DNA of 64,000 nt from JBGSKY01 sp041740995. GTDB taxonomy: Bacteria > Planctomycetota > Planctomycetia > Pirellulales > Pirellulaceae. The stretch covers positions 1 through 64,000 of the forward strand of contig JBGSKY010000274.1 in the NCBI GenBank assembly GCA_041740995.1, in the 5' to 3' direction. Position numbers and translations under genes: made by a program. Shown here piece after piece: positions 35,776-44,399 of this stretch. Under the pieces are notes generated by a model. That model did not search any database. It saw only the letters and a list, made by a program, of their open reading frames with translations, and had not been told where the DNA came from. Position 1 is the stretch's first letter, and every line of letters begins with the position of its first letter.

Positions 35776-36699
35776 CTAAACTCGTTCAGCAGTACATAAA
35801 AATAAGTTGGGACCTTTGGCCTCCGCTTGCGGCGGTAGCTCGACAAAAGTATCCAGTCTCCATCCAGCGTCGGTTAACCAGTCATTCAATTGCAATCTCG
35901 AAAAACCTAACCAACTGTGGCTGAGTTCTTGGCGAAATTCTGTTCGGTCGTGTGGCAGCAGATCGATAATGACGAGCCTCGCAGCGCGCTTTGAAACCCG
36001 CGCCGCTTCCGCTAGCACGTCAATTGGAGCGGCAACATAAGGCAACACAATCGACAAAATTGCAGCATCTAGTGTTTCATTCGGCAACGGCAGGTCTGAC
36101 AAATCGCCAGTCATTAATTCTACATTCTCATAGTTTGACAGCCTACGTTGGGCAGCATCCAGCATCGAGGGTGACGAATCGATTCCAATCACACGATGAA
36201 CCTGTTGAGCTAAGGCTTGTAACAAAGTACCTGTCCCGCATCCCAAATCCGCAATCACCCATTCCTTAGGCAGAAGCGCCGCCATCGACCACGCATCCAA
36301 CCGCAGGCCAAATAAATCGGTTCGTAAGCGATCCCATTTTGTCGCCGCCGAAGTAAAAAAATTTTCGTTCCTCGAGGCTCGGTCGGATAAAACATGCTGC
36401 AAACGCGAATCATCCTGGGCACTCAAAAGGTCACCCTGGGTCTGCTCGCGGACAAATGCCCATAGCCGTTTCCGCGAGTCTTCCAAATCGCGAAGCTGCA
36501 AAGCGTATAAGTTGCTCGTACCATCACGCCGCGATGTAATCCATCCGTCGTCCGCAAGCGTCTTCAAATGCCGACTTACCGTGCTTTGCGGTAATTGAAG
36601 CACTGTACATAACTCCATGACCGTCAGTTCGTGCCCATCTAAAAGACGCAATAACCGAGTCCTGGTCAGGTCTGACAGTGATTGCATCCAAGAAATCAT
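35776..36699 (-). CDS. ArsR-type regulator fused to a SAM-dependent methyltransferase domain (SahR-like)
   Basis: 307 residues. Residues 1-90 are an ArsR winged helix (LSDLTRTRLLRLLDGHELTV, LQLPQSTVSRHLKTLADDGW); residues about 130-300 are a class I methyltransferase fold with the SAM/SAH-binding motif VIADLGCGTGTLLQAL, the acidic GIDSSPSM and VELMTGDLSDLP. ArsR-methyltransferase fusions placed before ahcY match SahR, a repressor of methyl-cycle genes known from Proteobacteria and thought to respond to S-adenosylhomocysteine. The metal-binding Cys of ArsR/SmtB proteins is not seen at the usual place. A palindromic operator sits just before the gene, and ahcY follows 66 bases later, so autorepression with ahcY in the same operon is likely. 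Confidence 0.85.
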   Translation of the reverse strand: MISWMQSLSDLTRTRLLRLLDGHELTVMELCTVLQLPQSTVSRHLKTLADDGWITSRRDGTSNLYALQLRDLEDSRKRLWAFVREQTQGDLLSAQDDSRLQHVLSDRASRNENFFTSAATKWDRLRTDLFGLRLDAWSMAALLPKEWVIADLGCGTGTLLQALAQQVHRVIGIDSSPSMLDAAQRRLSNYENVELMTGDLSDLPLPNETLDAAILSIVLPYVAAPIDVLAEAARVSKRAARLVIIDLLPHDRTEFRQELSHSWLGFSRLQLNDWLTDAGWRLDTFVELPPQAEAKGPNLFLCTAERV

Positions 36700-36721
36700 A
36701 AACTAAATAGCCTCTTTGCTC

Positions 36722-36745
36722 ATGTATCCGCATATCCGGATACAT
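36722..36745. promoter_or_regulatory. Probable operator of the SahR-like regulator
   Basis: Perfect inverted repeat ATGTATCCG-CATATC-CGGATACAT, which also contains the nested perfect palindrome TATCCGGATA. It ends 22 bases before the regulator start codon, where an autorepressing ArsR protein would bind. Confidence 0.7.
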
Positions 36746-36799
36746 TATTAACCAGCCGGCCCGGCTGTCAAGGCAATAAATTCTCGGTCTGGTTTTGGA

Positions 36800-37660
36800 T
36801 CAAAGAAAAAGCGCTATGATGGCGGTCGCAGAAATTATCGTTGAGACAAACGCTGCAACGGCGACGCGAGATTTTGGCTTTTCGTTCGCAACACGGCGAA
36901 AAAACAGCCAGTCGGCTGACGCGACGAGTGTTGGAAGAAAAAAGAGCCCTCCAAAAACCCACATTGGAATATCTTCAAAGCTGTAAATTCGGATGTTTGC
37001 AACGAGCAGACTAGTTGTCAGTAGCAATGGCGCCAGGACCGCTAGCAACGACTGCTCTCTATGTTGAAGCGCGAAGAGGATTGCCAAAACGCAGATGCAG
37101 GCTAAGTAGCCCAGCGAAGCGGCAGCGATGGTCGCATACGCAGTCATCAACCCAGTGCTGGTAGCCGCCAATTGGGCGACTAGGATTGCGGCGGCCCATC
37201 GACCGCCCTTAGACGCCAGCAAGTATTGCATTGAACCGAGATTTGCTACTGTCGACAGGACGATCGCAAGTCGCCACAGCGTTCGCTGGGTATCGAAAGC
37301 ATCCTCAAACGGAATCGTTGGCAATGCAAAATCTGAGGCAAACCAAGCGATAATCGCTGTCGCCACAAGTCCGACGTAAAATTGCCAAGACGTGAGCTTT
37401 ATTGTGCTGAACCAGGGCCAGAGCAATCCGGCGGCGACCAGAGACCAAACGATCGTGTGCCATTCTCGATCAGGTGGAAACGCGATCCCTTCATGCAAAA
37501 ATTGACCTACCAAACCGGTCGCAATCAATGCAAAGACGCACAATAGTTTCGCTAGAACAATTCGCGAGCGATGTTCGGCAAGGCTCGCCAGGGCTCCGAA
37601 GAGTAGAGCTGCGACGATTCCCGGAACAACGTAGTGAAGCAATAAGTCTTGGTCTGGCAT
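36800..37660 (-). CDS. Hypothetical polytopic membrane protein
   Basis: 286 residues with about eight hydrophobic helices (for example VVPGIVAALLFGALASLA, LLCVFALIATGLVG, ILFALQHREQSLLAVLAPLL, VAVAAFVSTIISATAIIALF). No charged motif or soluble domain gives a hint of function. It is on the same strand as the genes on both sides; 100 bases upstream of the SahR operator on its downstream side, so it is not part of the ahcY operon. Unrecognised. Confidence 0.6.
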   Translation of the reverse strand: MPDQDLLLHYVVPGIVAALLFGALASLAEHRSRIVLAKLLCVFALIATGLVGQFLHEGIAFPPDREWHTIVWSLVAAGLLWPWFSTIKLTSWQFYVGLVATAIIAWFASDFALPTIPFEDAFDTQRTLWRLAIVLSTVANLGSMQYLLASKGGRWAAAILVAQLAATSTGLMTAYATIAAASLGYLACICVLAILFALQHREQSLLAVLAPLLLTTSLLVANIRIYSFEDIPMWVFGGLFFLPTLVASADWLFFRRVANEKPKSRVAVAAFVSTIISATAIIALFL

Positions 37661-37737
37661 AGCCCGGATTGTAGGGCAAACGGCAAGACACGTCGAACCG
37701 GAGGCGAACGCGTTGGGGATGACGATCCGTTAGTGCA

Positions 37738-38169
37738 CTACAGCGGGCGGCTGTCGGCGTAGGTCTCACCTGGCCAATGCCATTTCGCAATTGCGATATC
37801 ACCCATTTTCCAACAATAATACGCAGATTTGTCTTCGATCACTGCTGGGAAGACGACGATACCATCATGAGCGGATTGCAGTATGACGCCAAGCGATTCG
37901 AGTTCATGAATCAGTGCGTCAAGCTGCTGCTCTTCTTCCTTCAAGTCAGCTCGCGTAACATCAATTTCCTCGCGATAGAAAGAATCGACTCGATTGTCAG
38001 TACTACGCTTCTCGCGCCGCCGCGCGATGCGGTGCAACTGCATTCGTCGTTCAGTCAAATCGCGGTGCGAGAGCGAAATATCGGCAACGATTAGGCGCAA
38101 TAAGGGCAACATGGACGTCGCTTGAGCGAACGAAAATACCACGTCTGTCTGAGAATCGTGCGTGTTCAT
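37738..38169 (-). CDS. DUF2203 family protein
   Basis: 143 residues. The family has an N-terminal F-x-x-A-x-x-L/M-L-P-L-L motif (VFSFAQATSMLPLLRLIVAD), a long charged coiled helix (DVTRADLKEEEQQLDALIHE) and a C-terminal end of GIVVFPAVIEDKSAYYCWKM then GD-x-A-I-A-K-W-H-W. All three are present. The function of DUF2203 is not known. It is followed by the membrane protein 77 bases downstream. Confidence 0.85.
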   Translation of the reverse strand: MNTHDSQTDVVFSFAQATSMLPLLRLIVADISLSHRDLTERRMQLHRIARRREKRSTDNRVDSFYREEIDVTRADLKEEEQQLDALIHELESLGVILQSAHDGIVVFPAVIEDKSAYYCWKMGDIAIAKWHWPGETYADSRPL

Positions 38170-38378
38170 CCGCCTAATTCCAATTCTTTTGCGAAAATGC
38201 GTATCGTGCTTAAGACACTATGGATTGTTACCCGCCTAGCCCACTAAGTAATACGTCCAGAGACACTATCTTGTTTCGGAGTTCAGGACTTCGCAATGCC
38301 GAAATCTCATAATCGACGTATCGATTGGAAATCTAGCAAATTTTGATGCGAAAGAACCATTCGAAAAAAATACGAGTT

Positions 38379-39242
38379 CTAGTGAAAGTCACTGGGATCA
38401 AAACTGGCCAGTTCCGCATCGCTGACATCCGAATGCAACGAAAGCTCGTTGGCAACTTCGTCAACAAGTTCGGCCGTCACGCGGTCAGTCCGGCGCAATG
38501 CTCCAGCGACGAGGCACAGGTCGGCCATGTAATTTATTCGGTATGGCAACCCTTCGGATACTTCTTGGATTCGGGTAATCGATTGTGCGTCGAAGATGCT
38601 GTCGCGGCCTTTGCAAAGATCCATGCAAAATTCAAAGTAGTCTGCCGTCTGACCTAAGTCCCACGGCGGCAGGCTTATTCGCAATTGGCAACGATCGATC
38701 AAGCTTCGCGGCAAATCGTGAAGCCGATCTTCACTGACACTCAGAACGCACGTGAGTTGCGTCAAGTTGCCACTAATTCTTCGCAAAATTGAGAAGATTT
38801 CGTTGCTGCCATTTTGTAAGTCATCGATCAGAAGCACGATGCGGCTGTTCTGAGCGATATTGCCACGGATCGAATCTTCCAAGGCAACCCAGCGTTTTTC
38901 ACGCGAGGCGATAGCGAAATTTTGTAGCTTCGTTTCTTCCCCCGAGAGTCGTTCGGTCAGCTTGGCCAACATGGCATCCAAGTCCATCCCGAGCAGCGAC
39001 AGGTAGACGACTTTCGTTGGTCCGTCAGAATTCATGGTCGCAATGCGGCTGGTCAAATGTCGCAGCAAAACGGTTTTTCCGACCAGCGATGGGCCGATCA
39101 GCAATCCGAAGCTGCTGCGGTTTTTGACCATGAATCGAATTCGAGCGATGGCTTCTTCAACGGAACCGCCTTCGAACAGTTTGGACTGGGAATTGGTCGC
39201 AAAAGGCGACTGATTAATACGCCAGTATTGTGTATAGTGCAT
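38379..39242 (-). CDS. ExeA-like AAA ATPase
   Basis: About 287 residues from the ATG at 39242 (MHYTQYWRINQSPFATN). An ExeA/GspA-type N terminus is followed by Walker A GPSLVGKT, Walker B IVLLIDDLQNGSNE, the sensor-like VLSVSEDRLHDLP and a winged-helix-like C-terminal part. Related ATPases act in secretin assembly or in transposition (MuB/TniB-like), but the family is broad. There is no secretion gene nearby. It is divergent from the glutamine-synthetase-like gene with a 227-base gap. Confidence 0.75.
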   Translation of the reverse strand: MHYTQYWRINQSPFATNSQSKLFEGGSVEEAIARIRFMVKNRSSFGLLIGPSLVGKTVLLRHLTSRIATMNSDGPTKVVYLSLLGMDLDAMLAKLTERLSGEETKLQNFAIASREKRWVALEDSIRGNIAQNSRIVLLIDDLQNGSNEIFSILRRISGNLTQLTCVLSVSEDRLHDLPRSLIDRCQLRISLPPWDLGQTADYFEFCMDLCKGRDSIFDAQSITRIQEVSEGLPYRINYMADLCLVAGALRRTDRVTAELVDEVANELSLHSDVSDAELASFDPSDFH

Positions 39243-39469
39243 CGTCACATCCAATCTGAAGTGGTCGCGGGCGGCGGCTGGCTTGATGATTGTTGGCTCA
39301 CCATTGGAAACTATTCGCCTTATTCGTTATGGTCGGCACAATCGGAGCTGTACTTCACAATTTCCACTCAGATATGCAGACTTTGGTTAAAGTTTGGGTG
39401 ATAATTTTCGCAGGATGTCGATCCAGATTTCGCAACAATTGATCAATTTTTCCCGTCCGGAGAGAACCT

Positions 39470-40873
39470 GTGACTCCTCGCAGTTTGATGGCGTTTTGTC
39501 GTGAAAAGGGCGTCAAATCGGTCGAGATTCGATATGCCACACTGGCCGGTCCGGCGGAGCATGTTCAAATTCCGCTGGATCGACTCAACGAGCAACTTTT
39601 CGAAACGGGCATGCCGCTAACCTCGCAGTCGCGTTTGAGCAGCCGAGCCGATTCGTGCTTGTTGGTTCCGTTGGCGGAAACCGCGTACCTTTGGCCTTTT
39701 AGTCCTTTGGCGACACTAGTTTTGCTGGGCGAAGTCCAGGACGCGGTAACTCGCCGCGAGGACGACTTTGACTCCAGAAGCATACTGCAACGTGCTCAGG
39801 ACGCCTGGAAGAATGCTGGTTTTGGCGAATCAATTCTGGTTGGTCAGACGTGTGAGGTCTTGCTGCTAAAAACTAGAAAACGAAAAGGCGATAGCTTCCA
39901 GGTCAAGTTTGATGCCGAGGATCGAAATGCAAAGTTCTCGGGCGATCATCATTTTGAATCGAATGAGGCGCAGCCAAGTTCGACATCGTCGCGTGCAACT
40001 GGCCCGCTGTCGCAATTTGCCGGTGTTTCCGATATGGCACAGGTGTGCAGCGTTGTCGTCTCGCAGCTTGGAGACGTCGGTATTTCGATTGATCAAGCTA
40101 CTTATTCGACTAGTGAACTAGGGCGATGTCGTTTTCATTTATCAGCGGTTTCAGCGGTTCGAGCGGCAGACAGCCATTTGCTGTGCTGCGAAATAATACG
40201 TGCAACGGCCGAACGATTTGGATTATCGGCCTCATTTTTGCCTTGCTCGGGCAGCGACGAAACGATGCTCGCTTGGACGCTCCGTTTGACAGCTTGGAAA
40301 GACCAGGAATTGCAGATGATTGGTCCAGGCCAATTCGAACTTTCAGACAAAGCGATGGCTATGGCGGCAGGTATTTTGGCCCATTTGCCCAGTTGCACGG
40401 CGCTTTGCAATCCATCGGAAAACAGCTTTCGCCGGCTCAACAACCTTGGGCGTTCTTACCGAAAGCTCGCGATCGGCAATGTACGACAGCAAAGCGTTCT
40501 TCGCGTCAGTTCGTCAGAAAATGCTGCCGATCAGAAATGTTTGGAGCTCACATTTGCTGATCATACTTGCAATCCATACCTTGCGTTGGCAGGCGTGCTA
40601 ATGGCGGCGGTCGATGGTCTAGAAGAAAATTATTCGCTTGACGATGCCGGTCGCAGCGTGAAAACGAACGAAGCTGCCCCGGTCACTCGGCGATTACCGT
40701 TGACGCTTGATCGAGCTTTGTCGTCGTTCCGAAAAGATCACACATTTCTCCTCTCGCATGACGTGTTTTCGGAAGCGACCATTCGAGCTTGGGCGAAGTA
40801 TGTTCGCAGTAGTCGGCTTGATGCAGTTTCGATTCATCCGAATCAAAAAGAGTTTCGAAGCCCGCATCGATAG
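39470..40873 (+). CDS. Glutamine-synthetase-fold protein, probable pseudoenzyme
   Basis: 467 residues from GTG 39470, with GGAG eight bases before. Its length and order are those of GS type I: N-terminal beta-grasp (VEIRYATLAGPAEHVQIPLD) and C-terminal SYRKLAIGNV, NPYLALAGVLMAAVDGLE. However, the active-site segments have changed. The GSGMHxHxS loop is replaced by GSDETMLAWTL, so the key His is lost; the N-R-S-x-x-I-R ATP/glutamate segment reads RQQSVLRV; in the E-x-R-x-P-D-P strand the Arg is Thr (LELTFADH); and the metal-binding E-x-H-H-E-x-A region reads ISIDQATYSTSELG. It therefore probably does not make glutamine and may be a regulator or binding protein, or act on another substrate. The neighbours do not settle it. 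Confidence 0.8.
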   Translation: MTPRSLMAFCREKGVKSVEIRYATLAGPAEHVQIPLDRLNEQLFETGMPLTSQSRLSSRADSCLLVPLAETAYLWPFSPLATLVLLGEVQDAVTRREDDFDSRSILQRAQDAWKNAGFGESILVGQTCEVLLLKTRKRKGDSFQVKFDAEDRNAKFSGDHHFESNEAQPSSTSSRATGPLSQFAGVSDMAQVCSVVVSQLGDVGISIDQATYSTSELGRCRFHLSAVSAVRAADSHLLCCEIIRATAERFGLSASFLPCSGSDETMLAWTLRLTAWKDQELQMIGPGQFELSDKAMAMAAGILAHLPSCTALCNPSENSFRRLNNLGRSYRKLAIGNVRQQSVLRVSSSENAADQKCLELTFADHTCNPYLALAGVLMAAVDGLEENYSLDDAGRSVKTNEAAPVTRRLPLTLDRALSSFRKDHTFLLSHDVFSEATIRAWAKYVRSSRLDAVSIHPNQKEFRSPHR

Positions 40874-41180
40874 AATCGCCGCAAACAACGTTCTGACTGA
40901 GCACAAACGCGAACTGATAAAATATCATTCCTATTGCAGGAGACTCGACGCAAGCATGGCGTGAACGCTTTCTAAGGAATGTCTAAAGCCCGCATCTTTC
41001 GTAAAATCCTCATAATCCCCAGCCAGAAAAGCGTAGCGAATGTGCGGAATTGGCAAACAATCCGAGTTGGCACAGCGTAAAGAGTGACATATCATTGCCA
41101 ATTGGTCTGACTGAATCAACGATCCAAGTGAATTCGGTCGGCACGTTTGAAATTTGTTACCAACGCACCCTGGGCTTCCC
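40874..41180. other. Intergenic region
   Basis: 307 bases with no convincing frame, terminator or repeat. It should hold the promoter of the next plus-strand gene, but no consensus hexamers stand out. Confidence 0.4.
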
Positions 41181-42665
41181 ATGTTTTTGACCACAAACCG
41201 ATACCTATCCGTCATGGTCGCGATCACAGGTCTAGCCGCGGCGTTGTCGATGACCTCGCTTCAGGCCTGTCCATTCTGTACGGCCGCTTCGCAAACACTG
41301 CGTCAAGAAATGACCAGCATGGACGTTGTCGGATTTGCAAAAATTGTCTCCAGCGATGTTGAGACCATTGACGGGCAAGCGACCTTTGAAATTACCGATG
41401 TCGTTCGAGGCGAGTCGTTCGCAAATTCAAGCGATACGCTGGTGGCTCCATATTTTGGACCTGGCAAAACGGAGAAAACGTTTCTGGTCATGGCCGTTCG
41501 CAGCGGTGACGAATTGCTTTGGTCTTCGCCGATGACGCTCACAGATGCGTCAAAGGATTATGTTCAAAAGCTGTTTAAATTGTCTGACGATAGCAGCGAA
41601 CGTCTGCGTTTTTTCATGAATTACCTTGAGAGCCCCGAGCCTCTGTTGGCTGGTGATGCTTATGACGAGTTTGCGTTGGCGCCTTACGAACAAATCAAGA
41701 AAGTGAAAGACGCACTTGATCGAGAAAAGCTTTGGGGTTGGCTGGACGATAAAAACGTTTCGCCCGATCGAAAGCGACTGTATTACACGCTCCTTGGCGT
41801 TGTGGCTGCTGACGAGGATGCGTCTCGATTGGAAAAAAAACTTCGCAGCACTGAGCCAAACGATCATGCAGGTTTGGATGCGTTGATCGCCTGCTATTTG
41901 ACTGTCAGCGGCGAGAAAGCGTTGCCGACAATCGACGATCTGTTTCTTACCAACACTAAATGTGCATATGGCGATACCTATGCCGCAATCATGGCCCTGC
42001 GGTTCCAGGGGACCGATGGCAATGCGATCGATCGCAAGTTGCTTCTCAATTCGATGCGTCATTTGCTAGATCGACCTGACTATGCGGATTTGGTCATTCC
42101 AGATTTGGCCCGTTGGGAAGATTGGTCGCAGATCGACAAGTTGGTCGAACTGTTCGAAAAAGCTGACGACAGCAATAGTTGGGTCCGCGTGCCAGTCATC
42201 AATTATTTGCGGGCATGTCCATTGCCAGTCGCAAAGGAAAAATTGGCTTACTTGGAAACGATTGATCCAAAAGCGGTTCAAAGAGCGACGACTTTTTTTC
42301 CGATTACGCCAAGCGTGACTGAGCCGAGCAGTGGCGACAGTTCAATGAACGTTTTTCCATCGTCACCGACTGGTTCGGTGGACGTTGAAAGCTATTCACC
42401 TCTACTCGCTTCCGATACGCCGTCATTAATCTTGTTTCACCATTTGCGCGACGAACAAGAGAAATCGTTCGGTCAATTCGAACCACGCGTTGTCGCGGTT
42501 GCTTCGCCACCAGCAATATTGAACCGCGTGGCCGCTTCATGCGTAGCACTGCTCGCGACCGCATCATTCGGTTGCGCGATGGCGTTGCTGATTAGTGGTC
42601 GATCCGGCGGAATGATTTGGATCAATCAGCTTCGGCAAATCCTGCATTCCAGCATGAACTCGTAA
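41181..42665 (+). CDS. Hypothetical secreted protein with CPFC motif and C-terminal membrane anchor
   Basis: About 494 residues from ATG 41181; an upstream ATG at 41154 would add nine. A signal peptide (SVMVAITGLAAALSM) ends close to ACPFCTAASQTL, a CxxC motif. The middle is alpha-helical and repeat-like (LEKKLRSTEPNDHAGLDALI, LVIPDLARWEDWSQIDKLVE), similar to HEAT-type units, and a membrane helix lies near the C terminus (VAASCVALLATASFGCAMAL). The thiol motif may be redox-active or bind metal. I do not recognise the family. The DUF3299 protein gene starts 106 bases later. Confidence 0.65.
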   Translation: MFLTTNRYLSVMVAITGLAAALSMTSLQACPFCTAASQTLRQEMTSMDVVGFAKIVSSDVETIDGQATFEITDVVRGESFANSSDTLVAPYFGPGKTEKTFLVMAVRSGDELLWSSPMTLTDASKDYVQKLFKLSDDSSERLRFFMNYLESPEPLLAGDAYDEFALAPYEQIKKVKDALDREKLWGWLDDKNVSPDRKRLYYTLLGVVAADEDASRLEKKLRSTEPNDHAGLDALIACYLTVSGEKALPTIDDLFLTNTKCAYGDTYAAIMALRFQGTDGNAIDRKLLLNSMRHLLDRPDYADLVIPDLARWEDWSQIDKLVELFEKADDSNSWVRVPVINYLRACPLPVAKEKLAYLETIDPKAVQRATTFFPITPSVTEPSSGDSSMNVFPSSPTGSVDVESYSPLLASDTPSLILFHHLRDEQEKSFGQFEPRVVAVASPPAILNRVAASCVALLATASFGCAMALLISGRSGGMIWINQLRQILHSSMNS

Positions 42666-42771
42666 TCGGCACCGACTGTACGTCAGAGGGTCGATCAGCA
42701 AGTGACAATTTTTCCAGAAGGTGCATTGAATCAATGTCAACCTTGCCATTTAGATTCAATCGGGGCAATCG

Positions 42772-43458
42772 ATGAGCAGCTTAGATTCACTACCTGGATC
42801 GGCTTTTGGTTCAGATGATTTAGTTGTCGAAGATTCATATCGGTCGGTTGCCAAGACTGCCATTCTCGCGATTGTTTTTGCGATTATCGGACTGCTGGCG
42901 TTTCTGTTCGTGCCTTTGATCATATTGCCACTCGTTGGACTGGTATTTGGCCTTTCATCGTTGCGCAGTATTCGACGCTACCCAGAAGAGTATGCCGGTC
43001 GATCAATTGCTTTAATCGGTGTTGTGATTTGCGTTTCAACACTCTTGGCGGCGCCGATCAAACACTATTACGTCTATATCACGGAGGTACCCGACGGTTA
43101 TTCTCGCGTCGATTTTTCGCTTTTGAAAAGCCCTTATGGTCAGCAAGATGTACCGCCGGAAACGGCTTTGGAATATGACGGACAGCGAGTCTTCGTCAAA
43201 GGCTATATTCTTCCAAGTTCGGTCAGCAGCAACACCAGCAAGTCATTTATCCTCGTCCCTGATATCGCCGCATGTTGTTTTGGCAACGAACCGCCGCGAA
43301 CGCATATGATGCAAGTCGATTTGACCGGCGATCTGTTTGCTCGCTGGGGCTTTCGCCGTTTTAATCTTGCCGGTACCTTACAGGTCGAAACGACAGTGCA
43401 ACCATCCAGCACGGTTTCGGGTGTTTATTACCGACTGAAGGCTGATTACATTCGCTGA
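42772..43458 (+). CDS. Membrane protein with DUF3299-like C terminus
   Basis: 228 residues. Two membrane helices (TAILAIVFAIIGLLAFLFV and SIALIGVVICVSTLLAAP) frame a DUF4190-like segment; the exported C-terminal domain has GQRVFVKGYILPSSVS and DIAACCFGNEPPRTHMMQVD, typical of DUF3299, a periplasmic OB-like domain of unknown function that in proteobacteria is found with metal-related genes. The Cys-Cys in CCFG is conserved in the family as far as I recall. It follows the CPFC protein gene, and both may act together outside the membrane. Confidence 0.7.
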   Translation: MSSLDSLPGSAFGSDDLVVEDSYRSVAKTAILAIVFAIIGLLAFLFVPLIILPLVGLVFGLSSLRSIRRYPEEYAGRSIALIGVVICVSTLLAAPIKHYYVYITEVPDGYSRVDFSLLKSPYGQQDVPPETALEYDGQRVFVKGYILPSSVSSNTSKSFILVPDIAACCFGNEPPRTHMMQVDLTGDLFARWGFRRFNLAGTLQVETTVQPSSTVSGVYYRLKADYIR

Positions 43459-43501
43459 TCGGCCATGCTCCATTTCTAATTGACGATTAGAGTTTCGCAT
43501 T

Positions 43502-44356
43502 TTGGCTAAAGCAAAAAAGGGCACGACAGCTTCTACTAAATCGTCGACCAAAAGTTCCAAGCCAACAGTCGTCGTTACTAGAGACGAGCCTTGGTACAAC
43601 TATCCTGAGTATTACGATGCCGGGTTTGCGGAAAACGTCACACTTGAAGCGGACTTCTTCGAAAAGTGCTTTGAAAAGTTTGTGCCGCACAAAGTCGAGC
43701 GACTCTTCGAACCTGGTTGCGGCAGCGGTCGATTGATCGTTGAAATGGCCAAGCGCGGATACGACGTGACAGGGCTGGACCTCAGTAAACCGATGCTGAA
43801 TTTCTGCCGCAAGGAGCTTAAGCGTTTCAAGACCAAAGCGTCGCTTGTCCAAGGGGATATGATCGATTTCAAACTAGATCAAAAGGTCGATGCGGCATTT
43901 AATCCGGTAAACACTTTCCGTCATTTGTTGACCGAGGATGATGCGCGGCGTCACTTAGAATGTGTTGCTAACGCGCTCAACGACGGTGGCATTTATATTC
44001 TCGGTTTGCATCTGATTCCGAAAGATGGTGAGCTCTTTGGAACTGAACGATGGCAAGCCAAACATCAAGACGCACGGATCTATTATTCGCTGACGGTTGA
44101 AGATTGCGACTTGAAAAAACGGGTCGAACGGTTGCGTTTAACCATGACCGTCAAACGACCGGAGGAAAGCTTTAAGCTGATCGATCATTTGCATTTGCGA
44201 TTGTACAACGCAAGGCAGATCAAGTCCCTGGTTGCTTCAGTGCCACAATTCAAGATCCGATCAGTGTTTGATTTCTGGTATGAAATCGATGAGCCACAGA
44301 AGTTGGATTCGGAAATTTGTGACACGATTCTAGTTCTACAAAAAACGGCTGGCTGA
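43502..44356 (+). CDS. Class I SAM-dependent methyltransferase
   Basis: 284 residues from a TTG at 43502; no ATG is available before the conserved part. A Lys/Ser/Thr-rich N-terminal tail (about 25 residues) precedes the Rossmann core: RLFEPGCGSGRLIVEMAKRG (motif I), VTGLDLSKPML, ASLVQGDMIDFKLDQ and VDAAFNPVNTFRHL. The substrate is not known. It lies between the DUF3299 gene and the uracil-DNA glycosylase gene, all on the plus strand with gaps near 45 bases. Confidence 0.88.
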   Translation: MAKAKKGTTASTKSSTKSSKPTVVVTRDEPWYNYPEYYDAGFAENVTLEADFFEKCFEKFVPHKVERLFEPGCGSGRLIVEMAKRGYDVTGLDLSKPMLNFCRKELKRFKTKASLVQGDMIDFKLDQKVDAAFNPVNTFRHLLTEDDARRHLECVANALNDGGIYILGLHLIPKDGELFGTERWQAKHQDARIYYSLTVEDCDLKKRVERLRLTMTVKRPEESFKLIDHLHLRLYNARQIKSLVASVPQFKIRSVFDFWYEIDEPQKLDSEICDTILVLQKTAG

Positions 44357-44399
44357 TGTTCGCTTGGCCTAGCGTTCCTTCCCAGTCAAGCTTTCGAGC

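Noticed and set aside
40931..41227. 98-codon minus-strand frame in the gap before the CPFC gene
   Set aside because: It reaches into the start of the next gene, has no recognisable motif or ribosome-binding site, and looks like noise.
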